Assembly: GCF_000421145.1 (NCBI RefSeq)
Contig: NZ_ATWH01000020.1
Location: forward strand, 1 to 51,503
Source: Glaciibacter superstes DSM 21135
Lineage (GTDB): Bacteria; Actinomycetota; Actinomycetes; Actinomycetales; Microbacteriaceae
DNA: 51,503 nt
Direction: 5' to 3'
This document shows positions 8,318-16,534 of this stretch, in pieces. Position numbers and translations under genes: made by a program. Each line of letters begins with the position of its first letter. The stretch's first letter is position 1. The notes under the pieces are model-generated. The model made no database searches, was not told the DNA's origin, and worked only from the letters and a program-made list of their open reading frames with translations.

Positions 8318-9282
8318 CGCACGAGCGCGTCGGCAATCGACGCAGCGTCCAGCTCACCATCCGCGACCAAGAGGCTCCAGCGCCAGGTCGCGGTTGCGCC
8401 CTCAGCGAGCTCCCACTCGTCGTGGAAGAAGGGAGCGGCGCACAGCATCACGACCGGCGACGTGCGCACGAACCACGGCGCCCGGCCGACCGGATTCGCC
8501 GGGTCTGCCCACATGGCAACAGTGACTGAAGCAGTGGCTGAAGAATCGCTGACTGATGAAACGCTGACGGATGCCGTCGGCTGGCTGAGCGCGACCCAGT
8601 CGCCACGCTGCCCCATCGCATCGTCGGCCGATATCTTGTGGCCGTCAAAGAGAACTCGGGCATCAAGAAGCTCCGTTGCTCCCCGCAGAAAGAAGCCACC
8701 ATAGCCCGCATTCGGACGCCCGGCTGTGGTCGGGCTACCGAAACGGAGGGGGCCAGAGGCGAGATTGTGCCACTCGCTTTCAACGTCGAGCCGCCAGGAC
8801 CCCGTGTCGATGGCCGTCGCCGACGTGCGCCGTTTCTCGGCCAGGAACGGAGCGCCGTCGTTGGCGAGCCAGGTCACATCGTCGAGAGCGCGCGCACGCC
8901 CTGCGCTGTCTTCCTCGATCGCGAAGGCGTCGTGGCGCTGCGCACCGTTGTTCTCCAGCTGCACGTACCCCAGCTCCTGCTGCCAGGTCACACCGCCCCA
9001 CAGGTTGACCGGCTGCGATTGGCCTGGCACCTCGATGTTCGACACGGCAATCGACAACCCCCAGTGCCAGGCATGGTCAGATGGCCGGTAGTCGCTCACG
9101 AGCCTGCCTGCGAGGCTCCTCAGCGGATGTATGTACGGACGCGGCGACTCGGACGCCGACACCGACACGGACGCCGCGGCATCCGTCGCCGTCACGACGC
9201 TCGCAACATCGACGGAGCTGCCAACGCCGGCCACACCAACGGAGATCTCGTACCCCGCGTCGGTGCCGCGGAACTCAGCCAT
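8314..9282 (-). CDS. PmoA/DUF6807 family protein
   Basis: 322 residues. The segment RPYIHPLRSLAGRLVSDYRP, then HAWHWGLSIAVSN and NLWGG, is the signature of the family labelled PmoA (PF14100)/DUF6807. That methane-oxygenase name is a misnomer: members sit in sugar-degradation clusters and their activity is unknown. A Ser/Val/Ala-rich low-complexity stretch occupies about residues 15-45. Middle gene of the leftward operon, 24 bp after the dehydrogenase. A 16-bp tandem duplication (9271-9302) has copied the start region; the outer ATG (9299) is out of frame and stops at once, so 9282 is the start. Confidence 0.75.
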   Translation of the reverse strand: MAEFRGTDAGYEISVGVAGVGSSVDVASVVTATDAAASVSVSASESPRPYIHPLRSLAGRLVSDYRPSDHAWHWGLSIAVSNIEVPGQSQPVNLWGGVTWQQELGYVQLENNGAQRHDAFAIEEDSAGRARALDDVTWLANDGAPFLAEKRRTSATAIDTGSWRLDVESEWHNLASGPLRFGSPTTAGRPNAGYGGFFLRGATELLDARVLFDGHKISADDAMGQRGDWVALSQPTASVSVSSVSDSSATASVTVAMWADPANPVGRAPWFVRTSPVVMLCAAPFFHDEWELAEGATATWRWSLLVADGELDAASIADALVR

Positions 9283-9302
9283 GTTTGAACTCAGCCATGT
9301 CG
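9271..9302. repeat. 16-bp tandem duplication over a start codon
   Basis: GAACTCAGCCATGT occurs twice with a 16-bp period. Read on the minus strand each copy contains ATG GCT GAG TTC, so the DUF6807 gene has a decoy start upstream of the true one. Confidence 0.85.
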
Positions 9303-9306
9303 GATC

Positions 9307-10434
9307 TCAGCCCTGCTGCAACGGGGTGACCGGTGCGCGCATGCCGCCACGCAGTTCGGGTTCGGAAACGATGCGCGTCCGCTCGATGACGGCGTTCTCC
9401 CGCCCCGAGGCGTAGAGTGCCGAGACGATTTCCAGCGCGCGCGCCGGATGATCGGCGACCGCCGGCAGTTCACCGCCGGTCTCGAGGGCCGCGTACACCT
9501 CGTCAAGAAGTGCCTCGTGGCCACTCTGTACCTCATCCGCAGGCAGCGCCCAGCCCGCCGCTTCGGACTCGCTGACCCCCAGCGCCGGTGTGATTCGCCA
9601 ATTGGTGTGGTCGTGCCCGTAAAGATGATCGACTTCGATGGTCGCTTTGTCGGTGTCGATGCGAATGTTGCTGGTCTCCCGCGGGGAGAGAACGCTGTTG
9701 ACGACGGATGCGACGGCGCCAGATGTGAAGACGATGGTGCCGGTCGAAACGTCTTCCGTGTCGATATCGCGCTCAAGTCGCCAGAGCTGGCCCTGCACGA
9801 GCCGCCAGTCGCCGAGCAGGTGAGCGAGGAGGTCGATCTGATGGATGCCGTGACTGAGTGTCGTGCCGCCGCCCTCGGTTTCCCAGCGGCCACGCCACGG
9901 CACCTCGAAGTAGTCATCATCTCGGTACCACAGCGTCTGGCAGAGCGCGACGAGTGGGCGGCCGAACGCTCCCGATTCGAGCAGCTTCCTGATGTGTCTC
10001 ACCGCGCTGCCGGTGCGCTGCTGGAAGACGACAGCCAGTCGCCTGCCCGCTTTCGTCGCGGCATCCGTCATCGTGTCAAGGTCGGCCAGCGACAACGCCG
10101 GCGGCTTCTCGACAACCACATGGGCGCCATGAGCGAAGGCGATGACCGCCTGCCCGGCATGGCCGCCGGGAGGGGTGCACAGGTGGACGACGTCGATTTT
10201 GTGGGCCGCGAGAAGATCATCGAACGACGAGTAGGCATTCGGGATGCCGTGCGCAGACGCGAACTCCGCCGCGCGTCCCGGAAGAGTGTCGGCCGCGGCG
10301 ACGATCGTCACGCGCGGCATCTCCTGGAGCGTCTGGGCGTGCAGCCGGGCCACGGCGCCGGTTCCGACGATGGCAACCCGCAGCGGCTGGTCCGCGATGT
10401 CGCCTGCGCGGTCATTCGTGATCGTCACGGGCAT
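9307..10434 (-). CDS. Gfo/Idh/MocA family oxidoreductase (first)
   Basis: 375 residues. N-terminal Rossmann fold with RVAIVGTGAVARLHAQTL (residues about 19-36), then the family's VEKPPALSL loop (EKP motif) and a C-terminal alpha/beta domain with GGGTTLSHGIHQIDLL, whose His is the usual catalytic base. NAD(P)-dependent oxidation or reduction of a sugar or sugar derivative in the cytoplasm. First gene of the leftward operon (dehydrogenase, DUF6807, propeller hydrolase). It shares a promoter region and operator with lacI. Such enzymes often make 3-keto-glycosides in Actinobacteria; that role is inferred. Confidence 0.9.
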   Translation of the reverse strand: MPVTITNDRAGDIADQPLRVAIVGTGAVARLHAQTLQEMPRVTIVAAADTLPGRAAEFASAHGIPNAYSSFDDLLAAHKIDVVHLCTPPGGHAGQAVIAFAHGAHVVVEKPPALSLADLDTMTDAATKAGRRLAVVFQQRTGSAVRHIRKLLESGAFGRPLVALCQTLWYRDDDYFEVPWRGRWETEGGGTTLSHGIHQIDLLAHLLGDWRLVQGQLWRLERDIDTEDVSTGTIVFTSGAVASVVNSVLSPRETSNIRIDTDKATIEVDHLYGHDHTNWRITPALGVSESEAAGWALPADEVQSGHEALLDEVYAALETGGELPAVADHPARALEIVSALYASGRENAVIERTRIVSEPELRGGMRAPVTPLQQG

Positions 10435-10489
10435 CTCCTCGACGTGGATTTCACTCTGGCTCGGTTTAGAATGACACTCAGGCTAACAG

Positions 10490-10503
10490 GGAAAGCGTCT
10501 TCC
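10490..10503. promoter_or_regulatory. LacI-type operator between divergent genes
   Basis: GGAAAGCGTCTTCC, one inserted/mismatched base from a perfect palindrome. It lies between the leftward dehydrogenase operon and lacI, so it could control both and give autoregulation. Confidence 0.7.
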
Positions 10504-10616
10504 GCACCGGCGGGAACCCGGGCAGCAATGCCGAACGAGTCGAAGTCCACACGCATGCGAGAATGAGCGCCAGGCGGGCACGAAGGGGTCGTTCGCCGCG
10601 AAAGGATGATCTACGC

Positions 10617-11669
10617 ATGAACGCGGGAGCAAAAGCACCAACACTGCACGATGTCGCACGGGCGGCCGGTGTGTCACTGGCCACGGCATCCCGCTCCCTG
10701 AACGGAAGCGAACGCAAGGTCAACGAGGAATACCGCGTTCGGGTTCTTGCTGCCGCCGCCGAACTCGGCTACACGCCGAACCTCTCCGCGCAAGCCGTTG
10801 CAAAGGGCACCACAATGACGGTCGCCCTGCTGGTCGGCGACATCGCCGACCCGTACTTCTCGTCGATCGCCGCAGGCGTGATCCGCGCCTCAGAGGAGGC
10901 CGGACTGATCGTCACCATGGCCGCCACCGAACGTGACGCAACCCGCGAGCTCGACCTGGTTAAAGCCCTGCGCGGGCAGCGGCCCCGGGTGCTGATCCTG
11001 GCCGGATCGCGTTTTGCCGGCGAGGAGACGCAACCCGCTCTCGCTGCCGAACTCGACGCCTTCGAATCGACCGGCGGGCGCGTGGTGTTCATCAGCCAGC
11101 CGGAGCTCCCGTTCGACACCGTGCTGCTCGACAACTACGGCGGTGCCCGGCAGCTTGCACGCGCGCTCGTCGACCTCGGCTATCGGCGATTCGCCGCCAT
11201 CTCCGGCTCCGAGTCGTTGCTCACCGCGCGCGACCGGCTCACCGGCTTCATGGACGGACTCGCCGAACACGCTCTGAGCATTCCCACCGAGCACATTGTG
11301 CACACGGAGTTCACTCGCGACGGCGGGTATGACGCCGCGACAGAACTCCTGCAGCGCGGAATCGATGAGGTCGAACTCGTCTTCGCGGTCAACGACGTCA
11401 TGGCAGTCGGAGCCATGTCGGCGCTGCGAGAAGGGGGTCGCATTCCTGGTGAAACCATCGCGCTCGCCGGCTACGACGATATTCCGACGGTGCGCGACGT
11501 CACGCCTGCCCTGACGACGGTGCGCATTCCGCTCGAGGATGTCGGGCGTCAGGCGGTCGAACTCGCCCTCGCCCCCAAGTCGGATCGTGAGACGGCGACC
11601 CCGATCGCGGCCACCGTGGTGCTCCGTGGAAGCACTCCGGTTCTCGCGACGACGGCCGTCACCGATTGA
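10617..11669 (+). CDS. LacI-family transcriptional repressor
   Basis: 350 residues. Helix-turn-helix TLHDVARAAGVSLATASRSL at residues 9-28, hinge helix LSAQAVAKG, then a periplasmic-binding-like sensor domain ending in the usual GYDDIP...LTTVRIP motif. The ATG at 10617 is preferred (AAAGGA 10 bases upstream, HTH near the N-terminus); an upstream in-frame start at 10563 adds a basic tail. It lies in the centre of the sugar cluster and four matching operators flank its neighbours, so it is the likely repressor of all of them, released by the imported sugar or a product. Its stop codon lies in the first unit of a 15-bp tandem array. Confidence 0.93.
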   Translation: MNAGAKAPTLHDVARAAGVSLATASRSLNGSERKVNEEYRVRVLAAAAELGYTPNLSAQAVAKGTTMTVALLVGDIADPYFSSIAAGVIRASEEAGLIVTMAATERDATRELDLVKALRGQRPRVLILAGSRFAGEETQPALAAELDAFESTGGRVVFISQPELPFDTVLLDNYGGARQLARALVDLGYRRFAAISGSESLLTARDRLTGFMDGLAEHALSIPTEHIVHTEFTRDGGYDAATELLQRGIDEVELVFAVNDVMAVGAMSALREGGRIPGETIALAGYDDIPTVRDVTPALTTVRIPLEDVGRQAVELALAPKSDRETATPIAATVVLRGSTPVLATTAVTD

Positions 11670-11798
11670 AGCAGTGCTGATTGAGGCAGCGCTGATAGAG
11701 GCAGTGCCGATAGAGGCAGTGCCGATAGAGGCAGTGCCGATAGAGGCAGTGCCGATAGAGGCAGTGCTGATAGAGGCAGTGCCGACAGAGCAAGGCAG
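11664..11798. repeat. 15-bp tandem array (minisatellite), 9 units
   Basis: Units of 15 bp with core GATAGAGGCAGTGCC. Units start at 11664, 11679, 11694, 11709, 11724, 11739, 11754, 11769 and 11784; the four from 11694 to 11753 are identical and the outer ones diverge. The first unit includes the last codon and stop of lacI. The array ends 69 bp before the next operator. A frame through it would give IEAVP repeats but shows no start or domain, so it is probably not coding. Confidence 0.92.
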
Positions 11799-11866
11799 GC
11801 AGTGGAGCTGTGGTCGCACACTCCGGTGCGCCTCGTTGCGTTGAAACAAGGTCTGGCCTACACTCA

Positions 11867-11880
11867 GGTAAACGCTTTCC
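11867..11880. promoter_or_regulatory. LacI-type operator before the second operon
   Basis: GGTAAACGCTTTCC matches the GGNAARCGYTTTCC set. It lies 44 bp upstream of the GTG start of the second MocA-type dehydrogenase. Confidence 0.75.
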
Positions 11881-11923
11881 GAGCGGCCCAGCCCTGGCTT
11901 CACCCCAACAGAAAGAGCAACGC

Positions 11924-13075
11924 GTGTCAGAGTCGACCATCGGCATCATCATGAACGGCGCCACAGGGCGCATGGGTTACCGACAGCACCTGGTGCGCTC
12001 GATCCTCGCCATCCGCGAACAGGGCGGCGTGCTGCTCGAAGGCGGCACCCGAGTGCAGGTCGAACCCATTCTGGTGGGACGCAACGAGGCAAAGCTCAAG
12101 GAACTGGCCGACAGGCACGGCATCGAGAACTACACGACAGACCTCGACGCCGCACTGGCCGACGACCGCTGGCAGATCTACGCGGACTTCCTGGTGACGA
12201 AGGCGCGCGTTGCGGCCATTCGTAAAGCCATCGCCGCCGGCAAGGCGATCTACACCGAGAAGCCCACCGCAGAGAGCTTCGAGGAGGCCCTCGAACTCGC
12301 CCGCCTCGCCCAGGCGGCCGGCGTCAAGAACGGCGTCGTGCACGACAAGCTCTACCTGCCGGGCCTGCAGAAACTGAAGCGCCTGATCGACTCCGGCTTC
12401 TTCGGCCGCATCCTCTCTGTGCGCGGCGAGTTCGGCTACTGGGTCTTCGAGGGCGACTGGCAATCCGCCCAGCGCCCGAGCTGGAACTACCGCAGCGAAG
12501 ACGGCGGCGGAATCATCGTCGACATGTTCCCGCACTGGAACTACGTGTTGGAGAATCTCTTCGGTCGGGTCGAATCGGTCTACGCCAGAGCCGCCACCCA
12601 CATCCCCACCCGCGTCGACGAGAACGGGGCCGAATACACCGCGACAGCGGATGACGCGGCATACGCCGTGTTCGAGCTGGAGGGCGGCATCGTGGCCCAG
12701 TTGAACTCCAGCTGGACCGTGCGCGTGAACCGCGACGAGCTCGTTGAGTTCCAGGTCGACGGCACCCACGGCAGCGCGGTGGTCGGTCTCTTCGGCTGCA
12801 AGATCCAGCCACGTAACGGCACACCGAAGCCGACCTGGAACCCCGACCTCGCCGACGCCCACAACTACGCCGGCGACTGGCTCGAGGTTCCAGACAACGA
12901 CGTCATCGAGAACGGCTTCAAGACCCAGTGGGAGGAGTTCATCCGCCACGTCGCCGAAGACGCTCCAAACAGCTTCGACTTCCTCGCCGGGGCCCGCGGT
13001 GTGCAGCTGGCCGAGCAGGGGCTGGCCAGCTCAGAGTCCGGCCGCCGCATCGACCTTCCGGTTGTGAGCCTCTGA
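11924..13075 (+). CDS. Gfo/Idh/MocA family oxidoreductase (second)
   Basis: 383 residues. The nucleotide-binding loop is atypical: IIMNGATGRMGYRQHL (residues 6-21), as in one MocA subfamily. It is followed by YTEKPTAESFEEAL (EKP motif) and a C-terminal domain containing DGGGIIVDMFPHWNYVLENL. Start taken as GTG 11924 behind AAAGAG; the frame is open upstream but that part carries the operator. First gene of a four-gene rightward operon with DUF993 and two TIM-barrel enzymes. Probably oxidises a sugar or keto-sugar intermediate; substrate not deducible. Confidence 0.88.
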   Translation: MSESTIGIIMNGATGRMGYRQHLVRSILAIREQGGVLLEGGTRVQVEPILVGRNEAKLKELADRHGIENYTTDLDAALADDRWQIYADFLVTKARVAAIRKAIAAGKAIYTEKPTAESFEEALELARLAQAAGVKNGVVHDKLYLPGLQKLKRLIDSGFFGRILSVRGEFGYWVFEGDWQSAQRPSWNYRSEDGGGIIVDMFPHWNYVLENLFGRVESVYARAATHIPTRVDENGAEYTATADDAAYAVFELEGGIVAQLNSSWTVRVNRDELVEFQVDGTHGSAVVGLFGCKIQPRNGTPKPTWNPDLADAHNYAGDWLEVPDNDVIENGFKTQWEEFIRHVAEDAPNSFDFLAGARGVQLAEQGLASSESGRRIDLPVVSL

Positions 13076-13106
13076 TGCGTCGCGAGCTTCTGATGCGTCG
13101 CGAGCT
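13071..13106. repeat. 18-bp tandem duplication
   Basis: TCTGATGCGTCGCGAGCT occurs twice back to back (13071-13088, 13089-13106); the first copy contains the stop codon of the dehydrogenase gene. Confidence 0.9.
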
Positions 13107-13127
13107 TCTCGCAATAGTGAGCATCCA

Positions 13128-14303
13128 ATGAGTGAACTCCTCCTTCTGAGCGCAGACGGCCAGGCCAGCCGCGTTCCGCTCGCACCGGCATCCGGGTTCA
13201 CCAGACCGAGCACGCCGCTCGTCTCGCGTGTTGCCTATGCGGCTGCTCATGTCATCCCGAAACCGTGGGCAGACAACGTGCCTGGCGCACCGGCAGACCT
13301 CGACTGGGACGCCACCCTCGCCTTTCGCCACCACCTCTGGTCGTGGGGGCTCGGCGTCGCCGACGCCATGGACACCGCCCAACGCAACATGGGACTCGAT
13401 CCCGCCGCCACCCGCGAGCTGATCACACGCAGCGCGGCAGAGGCGCACTCCGTCGGCGGAAGCCTGGTGGTCGGCGTGAACACCGACCACGTCGACGACG
13501 AGATCATCTCGCTGGGCGCCGTGATCGACGCATACACCGAGCAGTTGCACTTCGCCGAGAACGCCGGCGCCCGGGTAGTGCTGATGGCCAGTCGGCACCT
13601 GGCTCGCGCCGCACAGAACGCAGAAGACTACCGCCGGGTCTACCGTGAAGTGCTGGCGAAGGCTGGAGCGCCGGCCATCCTGCACTGGCTCGGCGAGGCG
13701 TTCGACCCGAGCTTGGCCGGCTATTTCGGGTCGACGGATGTCGCAACAGCATCAGACACCGTCGCGGCGATCATCGACGAGAACCAGTCACGTGTCGCCG
13801 GAATCAAGATGAGCCTGCTGGATGCCGCGGCCGAGATCGCCCTGCGGTTCCGGCTTCCGGAATCAGCCAGCATGTTCACGGGCGACGACTTCAACTACGT
13901 GGGCTTGATTGCCGGAGAGGCGACCGACCACTCCGCCGCTCACCACTCCGACGCCCTGCTCGGCGCCTTCGCTGCCGTCGGGCCGAATGCCTCAGCCGCC
14001 ATCCAGGCGCTCGACGCCGGCGATCTCGACGGCTACCACCGCATTCTCGGGCCGACCGAAGCACTCTCGCGCCAGATCTTCGCTGCGCCGACCTTCTACT
14101 ACAAGACCGGGGTCGCTTTCCTGTCGTGGCTGAACGGCCACCAGGCATCCTTCAGCATGGTCGGCGGCCTGCACGCCGCCCGCAGTCTGCCACATCTCTC
14201 CGAGATCGTGCACCTCGCCAACGAGTCCGGCGCGCTTGAGCTGCCGGAACTGGCTGCGGCCCGCTGGAGCAGCATGCTCGCCCTGAACGGAGTGGACGCA
14301 TGA
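13128..14303 (+). CDS. DUF993 family protein (DHDPS-like aldolase)
   Basis: 391 residues resembling DUF993 proteins, usually labelled dihydrodipicolinate synthase family: a TIM barrel with VVGVNTDHVDDEI (about residues 106-118), AILHWLGEAFDPSLAGYFGS (about 182-201) and SRVAGIKMSLLDAAAE, where the Lys of GIK is a plausible Schiff-base lysine. Members occur with MocA dehydrogenases and TIM-barrel isomerases in actinobacterial sugar clusters; the reaction, perhaps retro-aldol cleavage of a keto-sugar acid, is unknown. Its stop overlaps the next start (ATGA). Confidence 0.75.
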   Translation: MSELLLLSADGQASRVPLAPASGFTRPSTPLVSRVAYAAAHVIPKPWADNVPGAPADLDWDATLAFRHHLWSWGLGVADAMDTAQRNMGLDPAATRELITRSAAEAHSVGGSLVVGVNTDHVDDEIISLGAVIDAYTEQLHFAENAGARVVLMASRHLARAAQNAEDYRRVYREVLAKAGAPAILHWLGEAFDPSLAGYFGSTDVATASDTVAAIIDENQSRVAGIKMSLLDAAAEIALRFRLPESASMFTGDDFNYVGLIAGEATDHSAAHHSDALLGAFAAVGPNASAAIQALDAGDLDGYHRILGPTEALSRQIFAAPTFYYKTGVAFLSWLNGHQASFSMVGGLHAARSLPHLSEIVHLANESGALELPELAAARWSSMLALNGVDA

Positions 14304-15229
14304 CCACCGAACTGGATGCCAAGCCGAACGCCGGTTCTCAGCTGGGCGCTCGAGCGACCGAGGGGCGGGCCCTCCCCCATCCACGCCTCTCGATCAACCA
14401 GGCCACCATCAAGTACGCGTCTCTCGACGAGGCGATCACCGAGACGGTGGCTGCCGGCATCCGTTCGATCGGCCTGTGGAGGGAGCCCGTCGCCGGCCTC
14501 GGTCTGACCGAATCCGCGCGGCGTCTGAACGATTCCGGCCTGCGATTCTCGAGCCTCTGCCGCGGGGGCTTCTTCACGGCGCCGGAGGGGCCAACGCGTC
14601 GACGGGCCATCGACGACAATCGTCGCGCCATCGAGGAGGCGGCCACGCTTGCCCGTGCCGGCGCTCCGGGCTCCGCCGCCGTCATCGTGCTCGTCTCCGG
14701 TGCGCTTCCCGAAGGCTCGCGCGATCTTATTGGGGCGCGTGAACGAGTGCGGGATGCGATCGGCGAACTGGTTCCAGACGCCATCGCTGCGGGAGTCACG
14801 CTCGGCATCGAGCCACTGCACCCGATCTTCGCCGCCGACCGTGCGGTCATCTCCACGCTCGGCCAGGCCCTCGATATCGCCGAGGAGTTTCCCGCCGAAG
14901 CAGTCGGAACGATCGTGGACGCCTACCACGTCTGGTGGGATCCGCAGGTGCTCGAGCAGATCGCCAGGGCGGGTCGCACCGGCCGCATCGCCAGCTACCA
15001 AGTCTGTGACTGGGTGACACCGCTTCCGCAGGACGTGCTGCTCGGGCGCGGTCAGCCGGGCGAAGGTCACATCGACTTCGAGCCGATGACCCGAGCGGTG
15101 GCTGCCGCCGGGTACACCGGAGACATTGAAGTGGAGATCTTCAACCAGCGAATCTGGGATGCTCCGTTTGCCGAAACGGTGCAAAGCGCGATCGACGCCG
15201 TCAATGCGAGTGTTGCGCCGTACCTGTAG
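14300..15229 (+). CDS. TIM-barrel sugar isomerase/epimerase (first)
   Basis: 309 residues of the xylose-isomerase-like TIM-barrel family (PF01261): NQATIKYASLDEAITETVAA near the start, GVTLGIEPLHP with a metal-binding Glu (about residues 165-175), GTIVDAYHVWWDP with Asp/His ligands (about 212-224), and EVEIFNQRIW with a late Glu. Acts on a sugar or keto-sugar using a divalent metal. The start overlaps the DUF993 stop by 4 bases, so it is translationally coupled. Confidence 0.85.
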   Translation: MTTELDAKPNAGSQLGARATEGRALPHPRLSINQATIKYASLDEAITETVAAGIRSIGLWREPVAGLGLTESARRLNDSGLRFSSLCRGGFFTAPEGPTRRRAIDDNRRAIEEAATLARAGAPGSAAVIVLVSGALPEGSRDLIGARERVRDAIGELVPDAIAAGVTLGIEPLHPIFAADRAVISTLGQALDIAEEFPAEAVGTIVDAYHVWWDPQVLEQIARAGRTGRIASYQVCDWVTPLPQDVLLGRGQPGEGHIDFEPMTRAVAAAGYTGDIEVEIFNQRIWDAPFAETVQSAIDAVNASVAPYL

Positions 15230-15238
15230 CGTGCTGCA

Positions 15239-16033
15239 ATGAGCAGTGCTGGAATGAACACCGCTGGAATGAACACCGCTGCGCCCGCCACCCGCGCCGG
15301 ACTGTGTTCGGTGACGTTTCGAGCGTTGTCACCTCGTGACGTCATCCGTTTCGCCGACCAGGCCGGCCTCGCGTCGATCGAATGGGGCACCGATGCCCAT
15401 GTGCCTGTCGGTGACACCAGTCACGCTGCCAACATCGGCCACCAGACGCGCGATGCCGGCCTGGTGGTCGCGTCGCTCGGTTCGTACTATCGCTGCGACG
15501 CGGGTGACGTCGCGCCACTCCTTGCGACGGCGCAGTCCATCGGCGCACCACGGGTGCGGGTGTGGGCAGGCACGAGAGGCTCGGGCGACGTGTCGCGTGA
15601 GGAACGTCTACAGGTCACCGAGAATCTGCGCGAGGCGACGAAGCGCGCCGCGGATGCAGGCATCCAATTGGCTGTGGAATATCACGGCGGAACGCTCACA
15701 GACACACTCGATTCCACGCTCGCCCTCCTGGGTGACGTCGGTTCTGCGAACCTGACCACCTATTGGCAACCGCGACTGGATGCCTCGGCGGCCCTCGCCT
15801 GCGACGAACTCCGGTCGCTCGGTTCGAACGTTTCCACGGTGCATGTCTTCTCGTGGTGGCCAGGGTCAGAGCGGCTGCGCCTGAGTGAGCGGTCCGATCT
15901 CTGGAGCGAAGCCCTCCCGCTCGCGGAGTCGCTCGGAGTCACAGACGCGTTGCTGGAGTTCGTTCCGGGAGACGACCCGGCGATCCTTCACGAAGAAGCG
16001 ACTTCCCTGCGGGAGTGGCTCGGCATCCGCTGA
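15239..16033 (+). CDS. TIM-barrel sugar isomerase/epimerase (second)
   Basis: 264 residues, same superfamily as its neighbour but not a close copy: LCSVTFRALSPRDVIRFADQ at the start, IQLAVEYHGGTLTD with a metal-ligand Glu near residue 145, TYWQPRLD and VSTVHVFSWWPG. Cofactor-free epimerisation, isomerisation or dehydration of a keto-sugar is possible. A 15-bp tandem duplication (15248-15277) repeats GMNTA and gives three candidate ATGs (15239, 15254, 15269); the conserved part begins after all of them. Last gene of the operon. Confidence 0.82.
   Translation: MSSAGMNTAGMNTAAPATRAGLCSVTFRALSPRDVIRFADQAGLASIEWGTDAHVPVGDTSHAANIGHQTRDAGLVVASLGSYYRCDAGDVAPLLATAQSIGAPRVRVWAGTRGSGDVSREERLQVTENLREATKRAADAGIQLAVEYHGGTLTDTLDSTLALLGDVGSANLTTYWQPRLDASAALACDELRSLGSNVSTVHVFSWWPGSERLRLSERSDLWSEALPLAESLGVTDALLEFVPGDDPAILHEEATSLREWLGIR
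15248..15277. repeat. 15-bp in-frame tandem duplication
   Basis: GCTGGAATGAACACC is present twice (15248-15262, 15263-15277) and duplicates a possible start codon of the second isomerase. Confidence 0.9.
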
Positions 16034-16039
16034 ACGACG

Positions 16040-16069
16040 GCACGCTCAGCGTGAGCTCAGAGAGCGTGC
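16040..16069. terminator. Hairpin between convergent genes
   Basis: GCACGCTC ... GAGCGTGC (8-bp stem, 14-base loop) between the convergent isomerase and panD genes. It overlaps the last codons of panD. No strong T-run; a bidirectional terminator is possible. Confidence 0.5.
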
Positions 16070-16467
16070 GGCGGGCGCTGGAGCCCATCGGTGACCGCGG
16101 ACGCGGCATCCGTGCCCAACTGAATGATCCGGTTCGCGGCATCGACGTGCACGATCCTCGGCACAAACGCGCGCGCCTCGTCGGTCTCGAACAATCCATA
16201 CGCGATCACGATCACCGTGTCGCCCGGGTGGATCAGGTGCGCCGCTGCGCCATTGATTCCGATCACACCGCTGCCCGGATCGCCGGCGATCGTGTACGTC
16301 TCGAGCCGGGCACCGTTGGTGACGTCGACCACACTCACCTGCTCGCCCGCAAGAATGCCGGCCGCGCCCAGCAGATTGGTGTCGATCGTGATCGATCCGA
16401 CGTAATGGAGGTCGGCGTGGGTCACGGTTGCGCGGTGGATCTTCGCGGTCAGCATGGTTCGAAGCAC
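16057..16467 (-). CDS. panD: Aspartate 1-decarboxylase
   Basis: 136 residues. Pyruvoyl enzyme making beta-alanine from L-aspartate for pantothenate. The conserved [20 protein letters not shown] contains the self-cleavage site Gly-Ser; with the GTG start at 16467 the serine falls at residue 25, as in E. coli, which is why I prefer it over GTG 16476. [11 protein letters not shown] and [14 protein letters not shown] complete the family pattern. It stands alone, without other pantothenate genes. Confidence 0.95.
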   Translation of the reverse strand: MLRTMLTAKIHRATVTHADLHYVGSITIDTNLLGAAGILAGEQVSVVDVTNGARLETYTIAGDPGSGVIGINGAAAHLIHPGDTVIVIAYGLFETDEARAFVPRIVHVDAANRIIQLGTDAASAVTDGLQRPPHAL

Positions 16468-16534
16468 CCGCCCCACATTACTGGGAGGCCACCTTCCCAG
16501 ATCACGGCAGCCTGGGGCCGATAGGGTCGAGTGC

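Noticed and set aside
11539..11973. Frames reading through the 15-bp array
   Set aside because: Repeat units of 15 bp leave every frame open; the products are low-complexity (IEAVP) and lack starts or domains.
11927..12949. Leftward frame opposite the second MocA dehydrogenase
   Set aside because: Shadow of a well-recognised dehydrogenase; no ribosome site.
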